Assembly: GCA_017557625.1 (NCBI GenBank)
Contig: JAFYYG010000068.1
Span: 1-62,435 of the forward strand
Direction of reading: 5' to 3'
DNA: 62,435 bases
From: Muribaculaceae bacterium
Lineage (GTDB): Bacteria; Bacteroidota; Bacteroidia; Bacteroidales; Muribaculaceae
In this document: positions 14,699-23,251 of the stretch, piece by piece
Layout of the letters: every line of letters begins with the position of its first letter
Numbering within the stretch: position 1 is the first letter of the stretch
Position numbers and translations under genes: made by a program
Notes under the pieces: model-generated
What the model was told of the DNA's origin: nothing
Seen by the model: only the letters and a program-made list of their open reading frames with translations
Database searches by the model: none

Positions 14699-15889
14699 TT
14701 ACTTTATCACGCCGAGTTTCTTGCCCACCTTGATGAAGGCGTTGATGGCCTTGTCGAGGTGCTCGTGCTCATGACCAGCCGAGAGCTGCACGCGGATGCG
14801 CGCCTCGCCCTTGGGAACCACTGGATAGTAGAAACCTGTCACGTAGATGCCTTCTTCCTGCATGGCAGCAGCAAAGTCTTGCGAGAGTTTGGCATCGTAG
14901 AGCATCACAGCGCAGATGGCACTCTGAGTGGGCTTGATGTCGAAGCCTGCCGCCATCATCTTGTCGCGGAAGTAGTTTACGTTGTCGATGAGTTTGTCGT
15001 GGAGCGCGTTACTCTCTTTAAGCATCTTGAACATCTCAAGGCTTGCGCCCACGATGACAGGAGCCACTGAGTTAGAGAACAGATAGGGGCGTGAACGCTG
15101 ACGCAGCATGGCGATAATCTCCTTGCGGCCAGTGGTGAAGCCACCCATGGCGCCGCCAAACGCCTTGCCCAGTGTGCCGGTGAACACGTCAATCTTGCCG
15201 TAGAGGTTGAACTGCTCGGCCACGCCGTGGCCAGTAGGGCCAACCACGCCTGCTGAGTGCGACTCGTCAACCATTACCATGGCGTCGTATTTCTCGGCGA
15301 GCTCCACAATCTTGTCAACAGGAGCCACATTGCCGTCCATCGAGAACACACCGTCGGTGGCAATGATGCGGAATCGTTGTTCCTGAGCCTGCTTGAGGCA
15401 TTCCTCGAGTTCTTCCATATTGGCGTTGGCATAGCGGTAGCGTTTTGCCTTGCACAGGCGCACACCGTCGATGATTGATGCGTGGTTGAGGGCGTCACTG
15501 ATGATAGCGTCGTCAGGACCGAGCAGAGCCTCGAAGAGACCGCCGTTGGCATCGAAGCACGAGCCGTAGAGGATGGTGTCCTCGGTTTGGAAATAGTCGC
15601 TGATGGCAGCCTCGAGTTCCTTGTGGATGTCCTGAGTGCCACAGATGAAACGCACGCTCGACATTCCGAAACCACGCTGTGCCATCATCTCCTGGGCGGC
15701 GTTGATGAGACGGGTGTTGTCGCTAAGGCCAAGATAGTTGTTGGCGCAGAAGTTGAGCACATCGGTCGCGGGTTTCACTTTGATGGCAGCCTTTTGGGCT
15801 GTGGTGATTAGTCTTTCTTCTTTGTACAGGCCGGCCTCTCTGATAGCTGCCAGCTCATTGCTAAGGTGTTCTTGAAATTTACCGTACAT
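14699..15889 (-). CDS. kbl: Glycine C-acetyltransferase (2-amino-3-ketobutyrate CoA ligase)
   Basis: About 396 residues from MYGKFQEHLSNEL, which aligns with the start of the E. coli enzyme; the frame extends 20 codons upstream but this ATG is preferred. It is a PLP enzyme of the alpha-oxoamine synthase family: VLNFCANNYLGLS near the N-terminus, DALNHASIIDG, MVDESHSAGVVG, and TGTLGKAFGGAMGG containing the Schiff-base lysine. It converts 2-amino-3-ketobutyrate and CoA to glycine and acetyl-CoA. It is divergent from the threonine dehydrogenase-like gene at 16067, so together they degrade threonine. Confidence 0.95.
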   Translation of the reverse strand: MYGKFQEHLSNELAAIREAGLYKEERLITTAQKAAIKVKPATDVLNFCANNYLGLSDNTRLINAAQEMMAQRGFGMSSVRFICGTQDIHKELEAAISDYFQTEDTILYGSCFDANGGLFEALLGPDDAIISDALNHASIIDGVRLCKAKRYRYANANMEELEECLKQAQEQRFRIIATDGVFSMDGNVAPVDKIVELAEKYDAMVMVDESHSAGVVGPTGHGVAEQFNLYGKIDVFTGTLGKAFGGAMGGFTTGRKEIIAMLRQRSRPYLFSNSVAPVIVGASLEMFKMLKESNALHDKLIDNVNYFRDKMMAAGFDIKPTQSAICAVMLYDAKLSQDFAAAMQEEGIYVTGFYYPVVPKGEARIRVQLSAGHEHEHLDKAINAFIKVGKKLGVIK

Positions 15890-16066
15890 AGTTAGTTTTG
15901 TAATATTAAAAAGTTGTTTGTTTTGGTTAGTTTTATATTCGATACCCACAAAGTTCTAAAAAAAATGCGACATAGAACAATTTTTTTGCCGAAATTTTAT
16001 AAAATTTGATTGTTGTTGAGTAATTTTGCAAATCATAACTTTAAAACAACTATTTTTTATCACGAA

Positions 16067-17023
16067 ATGAAGAATATTTTAGTAATTGGGTCAACAGGGC
16101 AGATTGGCTCTGAACTCACCATGAAGCTGAGAAGCATTTATGGCAACGATGCCGTAGTAGCCGGTTACATCCCCGGCGCAGAACCCAAAGGCAGGCTTGC
16201 CGAGTCGGGGCCTAAAGAGGTGGTCGATATCACCAATGCGCAGCAGATTGCCGATGCCGTGAAGAAATATGACATCGACACCATCTACAACCTTGCCGCA
16301 CTGCTCTCTGCAGTGGCCGAAAGCAAGCCATTGCTGGCTTGGAAGATAGGCATTGGTGGCTTGATGAATACCCTTGAGGTGGCTCGCGAGTGCCAATGTG
16401 CTGTTTTCACACCAAGTTCCATTGGCTCCTTTGGTCCTAACGCACCCAAGGATGGCACACCACAAGACACCATCCAGCAGCCGCGCACCATGTATGGCGT
16501 TACCAAGGTGAGCGGCGAGTTGCTCAGCAACTACTATTTCACGCGCTTTGGAGTTGACACTCGTTCGGTGCGCTTCCCTGGCCTCATCTCCTACGTCACC
16601 CCTCCTGGTGGCGGCACCACCGACTATGCCGTGGATATCTACTACAGCGCCGTCAAAGGTGAGAAGTTCAAATGCCCCATCAAGGCCGGCACCTTAATGG
16701 ACATGATGTATATGCCCGACGCACTGCGCGCCGCTATCGAGATTATGGAGGCCGACCCCAACCGTTTGGTTCACCGCAACTCGTTTAACATCGCGTCGAT
16801 GAGCTTCGACCCCGAAGTCATCTACAGCTGCATCAAAAAGTACATCCCCGACTTTGAGATGGAATATGAGATTGACCCGCTTCGCCAGGGTATCGCCGAC
16901 TCGTGGCCCAACAGTTTGGACGACACATGCGCCCGCATGGAGTGGAACTGGAGCCCCAAGTACGACCTCGACACCATGACACAAGATATGATCGAGAAGC
17001 TGCGCATCAAGTTCGGCAAATGA
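16067..17023 (+). CDS. NAD-dependent epimerase/dehydratase-type L-threonine 3-dehydrogenase
   Basis: About 318 residues from ATG 16067 (MKNILVIGSTGQIGSEL); the glycine-rich NAD motif GSTGQIG is right at the N-terminus as expected. SDR catalytic elements are visible: TPSSIGSFGP and the YxxxK motif in MYGVTKVSGELL. The RFPGLISYVTPPGGGTTDYA segment is characteristic of SDR-type threonine dehydrogenases. It oxidises L-threonine to 2-amino-3-ketobutyrate, the substrate of the divergently transcribed kbl product. A TAATTTTG -7 box lies at 16021-16028. Confidence 0.9.
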   Translation: MKNILVIGSTGQIGSELTMKLRSIYGNDAVVAGYIPGAEPKGRLAESGPKEVVDITNAQQIADAVKKYDIDTIYNLAALLSAVAESKPLLAWKIGIGGLMNTLEVARECQCAVFTPSSIGSFGPNAPKDGTPQDTIQQPRTMYGVTKVSGELLSNYYFTRFGVDTRSVRFPGLISYVTPPGGGTTDYAVDIYYSAVKGEKFKCPIKAGTLMDMMYMPDALRAAIEIMEADPNRLVHRNSFNIASMSFDPEVIYSCIKKYIPDFEMEYEIDPLRQGIADSWPNSLDDTCARMEWNWSPKYDLDTMTQDMIEKLRIKFGK

Positions 17024-17058
17024 TTTTACACTCTAATTGAGCGAAATTCAACAAATTG

Positions 17059-17099
17059 CATTGCCTGAGTGGAAATCTCTAATTTGCACTCAGGCAATG
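17059..17099 (+). terminator. Hairpin after the threonine dehydrogenase gene
   Basis: CATTGCCTGAGTG (17059-17071) and CACTCAGGCAATG (17087-17099) are perfect 13-base arms around a 15-base loop, followed by TCTTTATT. Confidence 0.75.
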
Positions 17100-17171
17100 T
17101 CTTTATTAGCATATTGTTTTATTGCTTTCTCAAGACAATCAAGGACAACAATAGCATAAAACCATAAAATA

Positions 17172-17261
17172 TTTGCACTTTTAATCAATAGCTTTTATCT
17201 TTGCACAAAAACATTGAAAAAACCTCAATTTAAGTTCCGTCTGTTGCGATGTTATCGCAAC
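17172..17261 (+). promoter_or_regulatory. Promoter of the thioesterase gene and a palindrome in its leader
   Basis: TTTG (17172-17175), a 20-base spacer and TATCTTTG (17196-17203) form a good Bacteroidetes promoter. In the leader, GTTGCGAT (17243-17250) and ATCGCAAC (17254-17261) form a perfect 8-base inverted repeat with a 3-base centre, 19 bases before the ATG. A near-identical palindrome lies at 57230-57246. Confidence 0.65.
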
Positions 17262-17280
17262 TAAAAACTAACAATAACTC

Positions 17281-17715
17281 ATGGACTTCAACATAACTAA
17301 CCCCTTCCATTGCGAGCTGCCGGTGCAGCTGCGGTTCAGCGACCTTGACACGCTGGGACACGTCAACAACTCGGTGTATCTCAACCTCTTCGACCTGGGC
17401 AAGAGTGTCTATTTCGAGCTAGCCGCCGGCGAGAGGCAAGACTGGAACAACGTGAACGTGGTCATCGCCAACATCAACTGCAACTTCCTGCACCAGACGC
17501 TCTTTGACGAGCCGCTCGTGGTGAAGACACAAATCGACCACGTGGGAAACAAGAGCTTCACCGTGCTGCAAATTCTCCAGAACACCGCCACCGGTGAGGT
17601 GAAATGCGTGTGCTCGCAGGTGATGGTGTATCTCGACCCTGAGACACGCCTACCAGCACCGCTGCCACAGCACTGGCGCGACTGCTTCGCCGCCTTTGAG
17701 GGACGTGAGATGTGA
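17281..17715 (+). CDS. Hotdog-fold acyl-CoA thioesterase (4HBT/YbgC-like)
   Basis: A 144-residue single hotdog domain with the signature LRFSDLDTLGHVNNSVYLNL (about 17-36), where the aspartate of the D-x-x-G-H-V-N-N motif is catalytic in the 4-hydroxybenzoyl-CoA thioesterase family. It hydrolyses acyl-CoA thioesters; the chain length is not predictable. Length matches the family. It has its own strong promoter and is followed after 30 bases by a secreted-protein gene with which it might be co-transcribed. Confidence 0.9.
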   Translation: MDFNITNPFHCELPVQLRFSDLDTLGHVNNSVYLNLFDLGKSVYFELAAGERQDWNNVNVVIANINCNFLHQTLFDEPLVVKTQIDHVGNKSFTVLQILQNTATGEVKCVCSQVMVYLDPETRLPAPLPQHWRDCFAAFEGREM

Positions 17716-17745
17716 ATTTATTAACAACTTAAATAACAACTCATT

Positions 17746-18429
17746 ATGAAAACTTTTTTCAAAAGATTATTGCCAGTTTTAATGATGGTTGCAGCACTTA
17801 GCTTCAACGCACAGGCGAAAAAAACAGTTGATGCTAATGGCTACTACAACGTGATGAATGCCCCGCAAACACACAGCAAGTTTAAAGCCCAATCAAAAGA
17901 AAACCAAGACGGCTCTTTCACCACAAAAATCTACAGCGGCAAGAAACTGCTGCAAACTTTCAAGCACGAAGCCACATCGGGCGAAGTGCGCTTCATCGAC
18001 ATGAACTTCGACGGATATGTTGACCTCTTTGTGGGCCCGGCATCGTCGCGCACCTACAACATCATCTACCTATATAACAAGAAAACCGGCAAATTTGTGC
18101 CAACACAGGGAGAAGTGAGCCTCAACGGATTTTTCCTCGTCAACGACAAGAAGAAACATTTCGTGGGCATGGGAAGCAACGGCGCAAACTCCACATTCTA
18201 CCAATTATACACTTGGAATGGCAACAAACTCGAGGTAAGCCAGTCGCTCATGGAATTCAGCGACAACGAATATGATGAACCCAACGGCTTTACCACCAAA
18301 TATACCCTCATCAGAGGCAATGACTATTACAGCAGTGCATCGGTAGGCTGCTTGATAATGGCAACCAACAAATTCTCAAAACTCCCCAAAGAGTGGCAAA
18401 AAATCATCAAATCATTCGAGAAAATGTAG
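17746..18429 (+). CDS. Secreted protein with a VCBS/FG-GAP-like motif, paralogue 1
   Basis: A 227-residue protein with a signal peptide (KRLLPVLMMVAALSFNAQAK). The central motif FIDMNFDGYVDLFVGPASS resembles calcium-binding FG-GAP/VCBS loops and the XAC2610-related family of exported proteins. Its function is unknown. The following gene (18543-19250) is a clear paralogue sharing the layout DANGYY, VRF.D.NFDGY.DLF.GPA.SR, LNG.F and Y..IRG. Confidence 0.75.
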   Translation: MKTFFKRLLPVLMMVAALSFNAQAKKTVDANGYYNVMNAPQTHSKFKAQSKENQDGSFTTKIYSGKKLLQTFKHEATSGEVRFIDMNFDGYVDLFVGPASSRTYNIIYLYNKKTGKFVPTQGEVSLNGFFLVNDKKKHFVGMGSNGANSTFYQLYTWNGNKLEVSQSLMEFSDNEYDEPNGFTTKYTLIRGNDYYSSASVGCLIMATNKFSKLPKEWQKIIKSFEKM

Positions 18430-18542
18430 CAGTGACAACATTACTGATTTACGTATGATTTTTTTTATCAATGAATAAATCATTATCCTTTTTATTCATA
18501 ACTGGGCTAGTGATGGCATGTGACTTATAAACTCTTAAGGAT

Positions 18543-19250
18543 ATGAAACTAATTGTCAAATTATTGGTGCTTGCTATCGTGTGCATGAACGGTGCCTCAC
18601 TTGATGCACAGAACTATAACTCGGTACTGAAGGCTAGCAAGACCAAGACCGACGCTAATGGCTACTACAGCCTGCTCGACTGTCCACAGTCTCTGCCTAA
18701 CGTGGAGGTGATAACAGAACAAAACGATAACGGCTCCTACGCAGTAAAGGTTCTTATTAAAGGAAAACAAGTCGATACCTTTACCTGCGAGTCAACAAGC
18801 GATGACGTGCGCTTTGTTGACGCCAACTTCGACGGATATTACGACCTCTTCATTGGCCCCGCCACGTCACGCAACTACAGCCACCTCTACCTGTGGGACA
18901 CAAAGAAACAGTGGTTCTACCAAGCTGTGTCGTCCGATAACCTTAACGGCCACTTCATCCTTTACCCGGCAAAGAAGCAATGGGTGAGCGCCGGGTCGAG
19001 CAGCTACTGCTCTATGTACTACACCATATTCCGCTGGGACGATGACAAAGAAGTAGATATCGAGTCGCTTATAGAAATCAGTGACCCAACGGCCCATCAC
19101 GAGTATGGCGTGAAGCGCCGTTACACCGTCATCCGCGGTGGCGATTTCGAGAATATCGCCCCTAACCGCAAGCTGCACACCAACCGCAAATCGGCCCTCC
19201 CCAAAAAGTGGCGCACCATCCTCAAGGAATTTGACAAATACATCAGATAA
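18543..19250 (+). CDS. Secreted protein with a VCBS/FG-GAP-like motif, paralogue 2
   Basis: A 235-residue protein with a signal peptide (KLLVLAIVCMNGASLDAQ) and the motif FVDANFDGYYDLFIGPATSR, paralogous over its length to the product of 17746-18429. The pair probably arose by tandem duplication and has diverged considerably. The mature proteins should be periplasmic or surface-located. No catalytic motif is seen. Confidence 0.75.
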   Translation: MKLIVKLLVLAIVCMNGASLDAQNYNSVLKASKTKTDANGYYSLLDCPQSLPNVEVITEQNDNGSYAVKVLIKGKQVDTFTCESTSDDVRFVDANFDGYYDLFIGPATSRNYSHLYLWDTKKQWFYQAVSSDNLNGHFILYPAKKQWVSAGSSSYCSMYYTIFRWDDDKEVDIESLIEISDPTAHHEYGVKRRYTVIRGGDFENIAPNRKLHTNRKSALPKKWRTILKEFDKYIR

Positions 19251-19308
19251 CTAATTTTTGAACCGAAGATTAAAAACTAGCAGTCAACCACTTAAATATA
19301 TATGAGAT

Positions 19309-19821
19309 ATGAAAATGAGACTATTATTATCACTTGTTCTTGCCTTTTGTGCAAACTCTATGATGTTGTGTGCTGCCACCACAGCATCGTTGCCTGAGCT
19401 AACCGTAGAAGACGAAACAGAGGACATCGTTTCCCTCAACGACATTCGTTTTGCCAATTTCAGCGATGAGGACTGGCTCGACAACGACTATATCCGCACT
19501 TTGCGCCTGTATCTCGATGATGTGGTGACAGGGGAAATTGAAGATGAAAAATTAACACCCTATCTTGACATCATCAAAGGGAAATTCGTAATCTTGAATA
19601 TCGAACCGGCGATTATGGGGGGCACTTTTATTTATTTAGCGTTTATCGACCATCCGCAAGACATGTTCGTTGCATGGGTTTACAGCGATGTGAACCCTGA
19701 GACCAATGCCATTGGCCCCTACCATACCAACATGGTAAGCCACCATGAGGAGCCATTGGATTTAACCAAGGAACAAATCATGCAGATAGTGGAGGAGCAT
19801 CCTGAGCTGAAGCTGTGGTGA
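19309..19821 (+). CDS. Small secreted hypothetical protein
   Basis: A 170-residue protein with a signal peptide (LLLSLVLAFCANSMMLCA). The mature part is acidic (ELTVEDETEDIVSLND) and I recognise no domain. It ends EEHPELKLW. It follows the two VCBS-like paralogues on the same strand with a 58-base gap, so the three may form a secreted-protein operon. Confidence 0.65.
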   Translation: MKMRLLLSLVLAFCANSMMLCAATTASLPELTVEDETEDIVSLNDIRFANFSDEDWLDNDYIRTLRLYLDDVVTGEIEDEKLTPYLDIIKGKFVILNIEPAIMGGTFIYLAFIDHPQDMFVAWVYSDVNPETNAIGPYHTNMVSHHEEPLDLTKEQIMQIVEEHPELKLW

Positions 19822-20084
19822 GCCACAGGGGTGCCACAAGGCTAACTCAATGCGGGCGCGCACTAAAAAGGTGAGCACCCGCATATTTGTTTTCCCGAAC
19901 ACCTGCACAAAGAAATCATCAAAAGCCAGCATTTCGTCATTTATTCCTGGCATTATGAAATAAAAGCAGTGTATTATTTGAAAAATGTAGCATCGTCTTT
20001 TTTAATTTGCAGGCAATTTGCAATGTAAACATCCCTACATTAGTTAAAAAAAAGAAATCTGCATTATTAATCAGAAAAAAAGTG

Positions 20085-20092
20085 TATCTTTG
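20085..20092 (+). promoter_or_regulatory. Probable promoter of the SrfB/SrfC-like operon
   Basis: TATCTTTG at 20085-20092 matches the -7 consensus, 68 bases before the ATG at 20161. This is the only clear promoter in the gene-free stretch 19822-20160, which is otherwise AT-rich without notable repeats. Confidence 0.55.
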
Positions 20093-20160
20093 GCATTTAT
20101 TTTGCATTATTGAGAAAAGGCTTAACAACAGGAATACAAAATCAAACTATAAAACAAAAA

Positions 20161-23100
20161 ATGGACTATTCATTAATCGCCAATTCTGGCATACAACTAC
20201 TGTCGAAACGCATTGACATCAACCTCAATGCAGGATTTAAGTGCCGTTTCGCCGAGTCATTTGACGACGAGCGCTTTCAGTGGAAACTAGAATTTGCCTA
20301 CACACTCAGCAACCAGATTGTGGTGCTCACCTCGCAGCTGCGAGAGAAAGGCTACCTCGACAACGACAACCACCTCACCACCGGTGAGGCTGTAATCCTC
20401 GCCAACCCCGAGGTGCAGCAGTTCAACGTTGCCGACAACGAGGAGGAGAACTCTGGCATCTTCTTCTCTAAACTTGCCGCCAACAACAAGTTCCTGAGCC
20501 ATTACTTCAACGTGTGGCTACCCATGCCGTTTATCGAGAAGGACGATACCGGCGACTACAAGAAGGGACCTTACAACTGGTGTAAGTTCATGATTGTGCC
20601 GCGCGAGACCAATGCCGGCATTCTCACTGCCGACGTGGTGCTGGCCTTCGACACACAAGTGCGCTACAATGCCCTCGACGCCTACAAGGAATACCCCGTG
20701 TTCATGAGCGACGGCGAGACCGAGAAGACATTCGGCATGTGCGGCAGCGAGCGCCAGCTCATCGACTACTGCACCTGGAACAACAACTGGGTGCGCGATT
20801 ACCTGATGGAAATCGCCTATCCCGAAGCCAAGAACTTCGACGTGCTCGAGCTCAAGGACGGCAGGCACAAATATGAGTTCCTCGCCACCTACCTCATGCT
20901 CATCAAGTACCTTAGCAGCCTCGACGACTTCTTCCCCACCGTGAAGCTCATGCGCGACCGCGATGTGAACATCGTCAACGTGGAGATGATTATCGACATA
21001 GGCAACTCACGCACCTCGGCGCTGCTCTTCGAGAACAACAAGTTCACGCAAGACTTCACCAAGGTAGACCCTCTGCGGCTCCAGAACTTCACACATGTGA
21101 TATTGCCCAACGGCGAGCTCAACCGCGTGGAAGAGACCTTCGACATGCGACTGGCGTTCCGCAAGGTGAAAATCGGCAAGAACATAGCCGGCAGCAACCA
21201 GTTTGTGTGGCCAAGCATAATCAGGCTGGGACGTGAGGCCAACTACCTCATACACGAGGCCACCGCACTCAACCTGGGCCTTGAGACACTATCTACCAAC
21301 TCCAGCCCCAAGCGATACCTGTGGGACAATAAGCGCACAGAGAACGAATGGCGATTCATCAATATAGGTGACGAGAACTACTCGCTGCCACCCGTCATCG
21401 AGGGGCTAACCTGCTTCCTCAACGACGATGGCTCCTACAACGCTGAAGGCTACGGCATAGGAGCGCACTACTCACGCCGCTCGCTCATGACACTGGCCTT
21501 CATCGAGATTATAGAACAGGCCATTACACAAATCAACAGCTTCCAGTCGCGTGAGCGCCACGACCTGCGCAACACACCCCGACGCCTCGAGCGAGTGATC
21601 ATCACCTGCCCAACGGCAATGTCGCGAGTGGAGCGCCAGGCACTATACAGCAGCTTTAGCGATGCGGTGAAAATAATCAATTCTTATCACCACATCATTG
21701 ACAACAACAGCATGACCCTGCAGATGCAAGTGATTCCTGGAGAGCAGCCACGGCGCTTCGACGACGAACACAAGCAGTGGTACTACGACGAGGCCACATG
21801 CTCGCAGTTTGTGTATCTCTACGCACAGTTCTGTGAGCGCTACAAAAACCGCAGCGACCTCTTCTTCAAGCTCTATGGCAAGAAACGCGACATCGACGGA
21901 ATCACCTGCGACACCCTAAAGGTGGGCTCAGTGGATATTGGCGCCGGCACTACCGACGTGATGGTGTGCCAATACCTCTTTAACGAGAACAACCCTTCGC
22001 AAATCAAACCAAAACCCATCTACTGGGACAGCTTCAATACTGCGGGCGACGACATGCTGCAGTTGCTGGTGCACAACGTGATTATCGAGAGCGAAAACGG
22101 TATCCTCTATAGGCACCTTACCGAGAAAATGGGCATGAACCGCCAGCAGGCCTACAAGATTCTGTACCACTTCTTCGGTCAGGACAACAATATGATGACA
22201 TTCAAAGATCGCATCATGCGACGCGACTTCAATATGCAGGTCAATATCCCAGTCATGTACCGATTCCTCAACCTTTTGAGCGAGGGAGAGCGTTACCTGG
22301 AGATTGGCTTCGACGAGATGTTTGGCGACAGCAAGCCCAGCGACATCGTGTGTCAAGCCTTCAAAGACTGCTTCGGGTTTGAACTTAAAGATGTGGTATG
22401 GACCTACGACTACAGCATCCTCTCGCAGCATGTGGAGAAGTCGCTCGACTCGCTAATAGAGTCTATCTCTACTCTGCTCTATGCCCACGACTGCGACATA
22501 GTGGTGCTCTCTGGGCGACCCACCATGCTCAAGCCCATCAAGGACTGCTTCCTCAAGTACTTCCCCGTGAGCCCCAACCGACTTATCGTCCTGGGTAAGT
22601 ACCGCATTGGCAGATGGTACCCATTCCGAGACGAGAACGGCTACATGCACGACACCAAGAGCATCGTTCCCGTAGGAGCAATGATTGGCTACCTCGCGTC
22701 TATGGCGGGTGGACTCAACGAGTTCTCACTCGACCTTAGCGACCTCAGCGGCAAACTCACCCCCACCACCGAGAGCTTCTATCGTGTGGGCGGCATCCCC
22801 AAGGAGGAGTGCATCATCACTCCCACCATCAACACTGGCCGCATCACCATCAACTCCTTCCCATGCTACATCGGCGCCAAGCAATTTGACATCAGCATTT
22901 ATCCGCTCAGACCGTTCTATGTCCTTGAAATCGACAACCGCCGCATCAAGGAACGCCTCAGCAAGAACAAGATTCTCACCCCAGAGATGCTCCAACGCAT
23001 GCTGAACGATTACCGCAAGGAGTTGCAAAAGAAGGCACCATTCACCTTTGAGATAGAGCGCGAGGCCTACGACGAGGATAAAGAGAGAATCACCATCGCT

Positions 23101-23247
23101 TCGGTCACCGGCAGCGACGGCGAGGAACTCAAGGCCGATGACTTCATGCTGCAAGTGCAAAGTATCAACGACCCACAAACCTACTGGCTCGACTCAGGAG
23201 AATTTAATTTGAATATTGCAACCACCGAATTAAACACCAACAACTGA
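20161..23247 (+). CDS. SrfB-like actin/Hsp70-fold ATPase
   Basis: 1028 residues from ATG 20161 (a TTG at 20110 is in frame but unlikely). Three nucleotide-binding elements of the actin/Hsp70 superfamily are visible: phosphate-1 IDIGNSRTSALLF (278-290), phosphate-2 VDIGAGTTDVMV (from 591) and the adenosine motif VVLSGRPTML (from about 781). Size and motif spacing match the SrfB family, known from the srfABC operon of Salmonella and its relatives. No signal peptide or membrane segment, so it is cytosolic. It is the first gene of an eleven-gene run and overlaps functionally with the SrfC-like NTPase four bases downstream. The family's biochemical role is not established. Confidence 0.8.
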   Translation: MDYSLIANSGIQLLSKRIDINLNAGFKCRFAESFDDERFQWKLEFAYTLSNQIVVLTSQLREKGYLDNDNHLTTGEAVILANPEVQQFNVADNEEENSGIFFSKLAANNKFLSHYFNVWLPMPFIEKDDTGDYKKGPYNWCKFMIVPRETNAGILTADVVLAFDTQVRYNALDAYKEYPVFMSDGETEKTFGMCGSERQLIDYCTWNNNWVRDYLMEIAYPEAKNFDVLELKDGRHKYEFLATYLMLIKYLSSLDDFFPTVKLMRDRDVNIVNVEMIIDIGNSRTSALLFENNKFTQDFTKVDPLRLQNFTHVILPNGELNRVEETFDMRLAFRKVKIGKNIAGSNQFVWPSIIRLGREANYLIHEATALNLGLETLSTNSSPKRYLWDNKRTENEWRFINIGDENYSLPPVIEGLTCFLNDDGSYNAEGYGIGAHYSRRSLMTLAFIEIIEQAITQINSFQSRERHDLRNTPRRLERVIITCPTAMSRVERQALYSSFSDAVKIINSYHHIIDNNSMTLQMQVIPGEQPRRFDDEHKQWYYDEATCSQFVYLYAQFCERYKNRSDLFFKLYGKKRDIDGITCDTLKVGSVDIGAGTTDVMVCQYLFNENNPSQIKPKPIYWDSFNTAGDDMLQLLVHNVIIESENGILYRHLTEKMGMNRQQAYKILYHFFGQDNNMMTFKDRIMRRDFNMQVNIPVMYRFLNLLSEGERYLEIGFDEMFGDSKPSDIVCQAFKDCFGFELKDVVWTYDYSILSQHVEKSLDSLIESISTLLYAHDCDIVVLSGRPTMLKPIKDCFLKYFPVSPNRLIVLGKYRIGRWYPFRDENGYMHDTKSIVPVGAMIGYLASMAGGLNEFSLDLSDLSGKLTPTTESFYRVGGIPKEECIITPTINTGRITINSFPCYIGAKQFDISIYPLRPFYVLEIDNRRIKERLSKNKILTPEMLQRMLNDYRKELQKKAPFTFEIEREAYDEDKERITIASVTGSDGEELKADDFMLQVQSINDPQTYWLDSGEFNLNIATTELNTNN

Positions 23248-23251
23248 CACT

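Noticed and set aside
14520-14774. 84-codon open frame between the channel-like gene and kbl
   Set aside because: It runs through the kbl terminator and the kbl 3' end on the opposite strand; no homology or promoter.
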